NCBI GenBank assembly: GCA_031761405.1
Contig: JASEVX010000001.1
Coordinates: forward strand, 25,830,261 to 25,894,260
Length of the DNA stretch: 64,000 nucleotides
From: Serripes groenlandicus
Taxonomy: Eukaryota > Mollusca > Bivalvia > Cardiida > Cardiidae
Reading direction: 5' to 3'
Part shown: positions 63,837-64,000 of the stretch, in pieces
Layout of the letters: the number at the start of each line of letters is the position of its first letter
Numbering within the stretch: the first letter of the stretch is position 1
The notes under the pieces: model-generated
The model's input: only the letters and a program-made list of their open reading frames with translations
Told to the model about the DNA's origin: nothing
Databases searched by the model: none
Position numbers and translations under genes: made by a program

Positions 63837-64000
63837 ATAACCCTTTCCCTCATATAGATGCTTTCTGATGCCTCTACAGCAGATGGCTTTTTGAAAACAT
63901 AGTGACAAGAGAAGAAATTGCTCAAAACGAGCAATTTCTCCTTTTGCCACAAATGTTTTCCACTTTTAGTCATAGGATATCCATTCAATTATATAGACTT
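63837..64000. mobile_element. TTAA MITE, cut by window end
   Basis: ATAACCCTTTCCCTCATATAG and central AATTGCTCAAAACGAGCAATT are seen; the right end lies outside. Confidence 0.75.

Overview
The window is animal nuclear DNA, most likely from a bivalve mollusc and probably a clam-type heterodont. Three things support this: spliced genes with GT..AG introns, AT-rich introns crowded with small transposons, and many copies of the bivalve-type 'pearl' repeat (a tandem core of about 145-180 bp, a short microsatellite, and hairpins at both ends). No bacterial features, rRNA genes or intact tRNA genes were seen.

Three host genes can be assembled exon by exon, with splice sites and phases that agree. 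(1) At 1.8-15.6 kb on the minus strand is an ankyrin-repeat SOCS-box (ASB-type) protein of 603 residues in six coding exons. (2) At 31.4-61.5 kb on the minus strand is cardiolipin synthase (CRLS1), 321 residues in seven exons, with a first intron of 22.2 kb. (3) At 62.08 kb on the plus strand starts an unrecognised protein with a mitochondrial-type N-terminus; two exons are seen and the gene leaves the window. CRLS1 and this third gene are transcribed divergently from starts 579 bp apart, with YY1-like CCATCTTG/ATGGC motifs, so two mitochondrial-type genes probably share a promoter.

Most of the rest is mobile DNA. More than 35 copies of one MITE of about 160-230 bp (TTAA-CCCTTTCCC ends, piggyBac-like) lie in both orientations, often within 7-40 bp of an exon. 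There are several tRNA-derived SINEs, two with exact 13-bp target duplications. About fifteen pearl/Helentron-like elements are present, three of them inside other repeats. A decayed mariner lies at 26.1-27.5 kb.

Inside CRLS1 intron 1 lies a 6.55-kb interval (51,630-58,184) bounded by 38-bp inverted repeats. It holds a decayed transposase-like gene, a young 5'-truncated LINE with exact target duplications, and a pearl element with an alternating 146/160-bp array. Intron 1 also carries a 21-bp minisatellite and several other tandem arrays.

The 15.6-31.4 kb interval between the ASB gene and CRLS1 shows no convincing coding exon. It holds repeats, plus a relatively CpG-rich, unexplained stretch near 23.9-25.5 kb.
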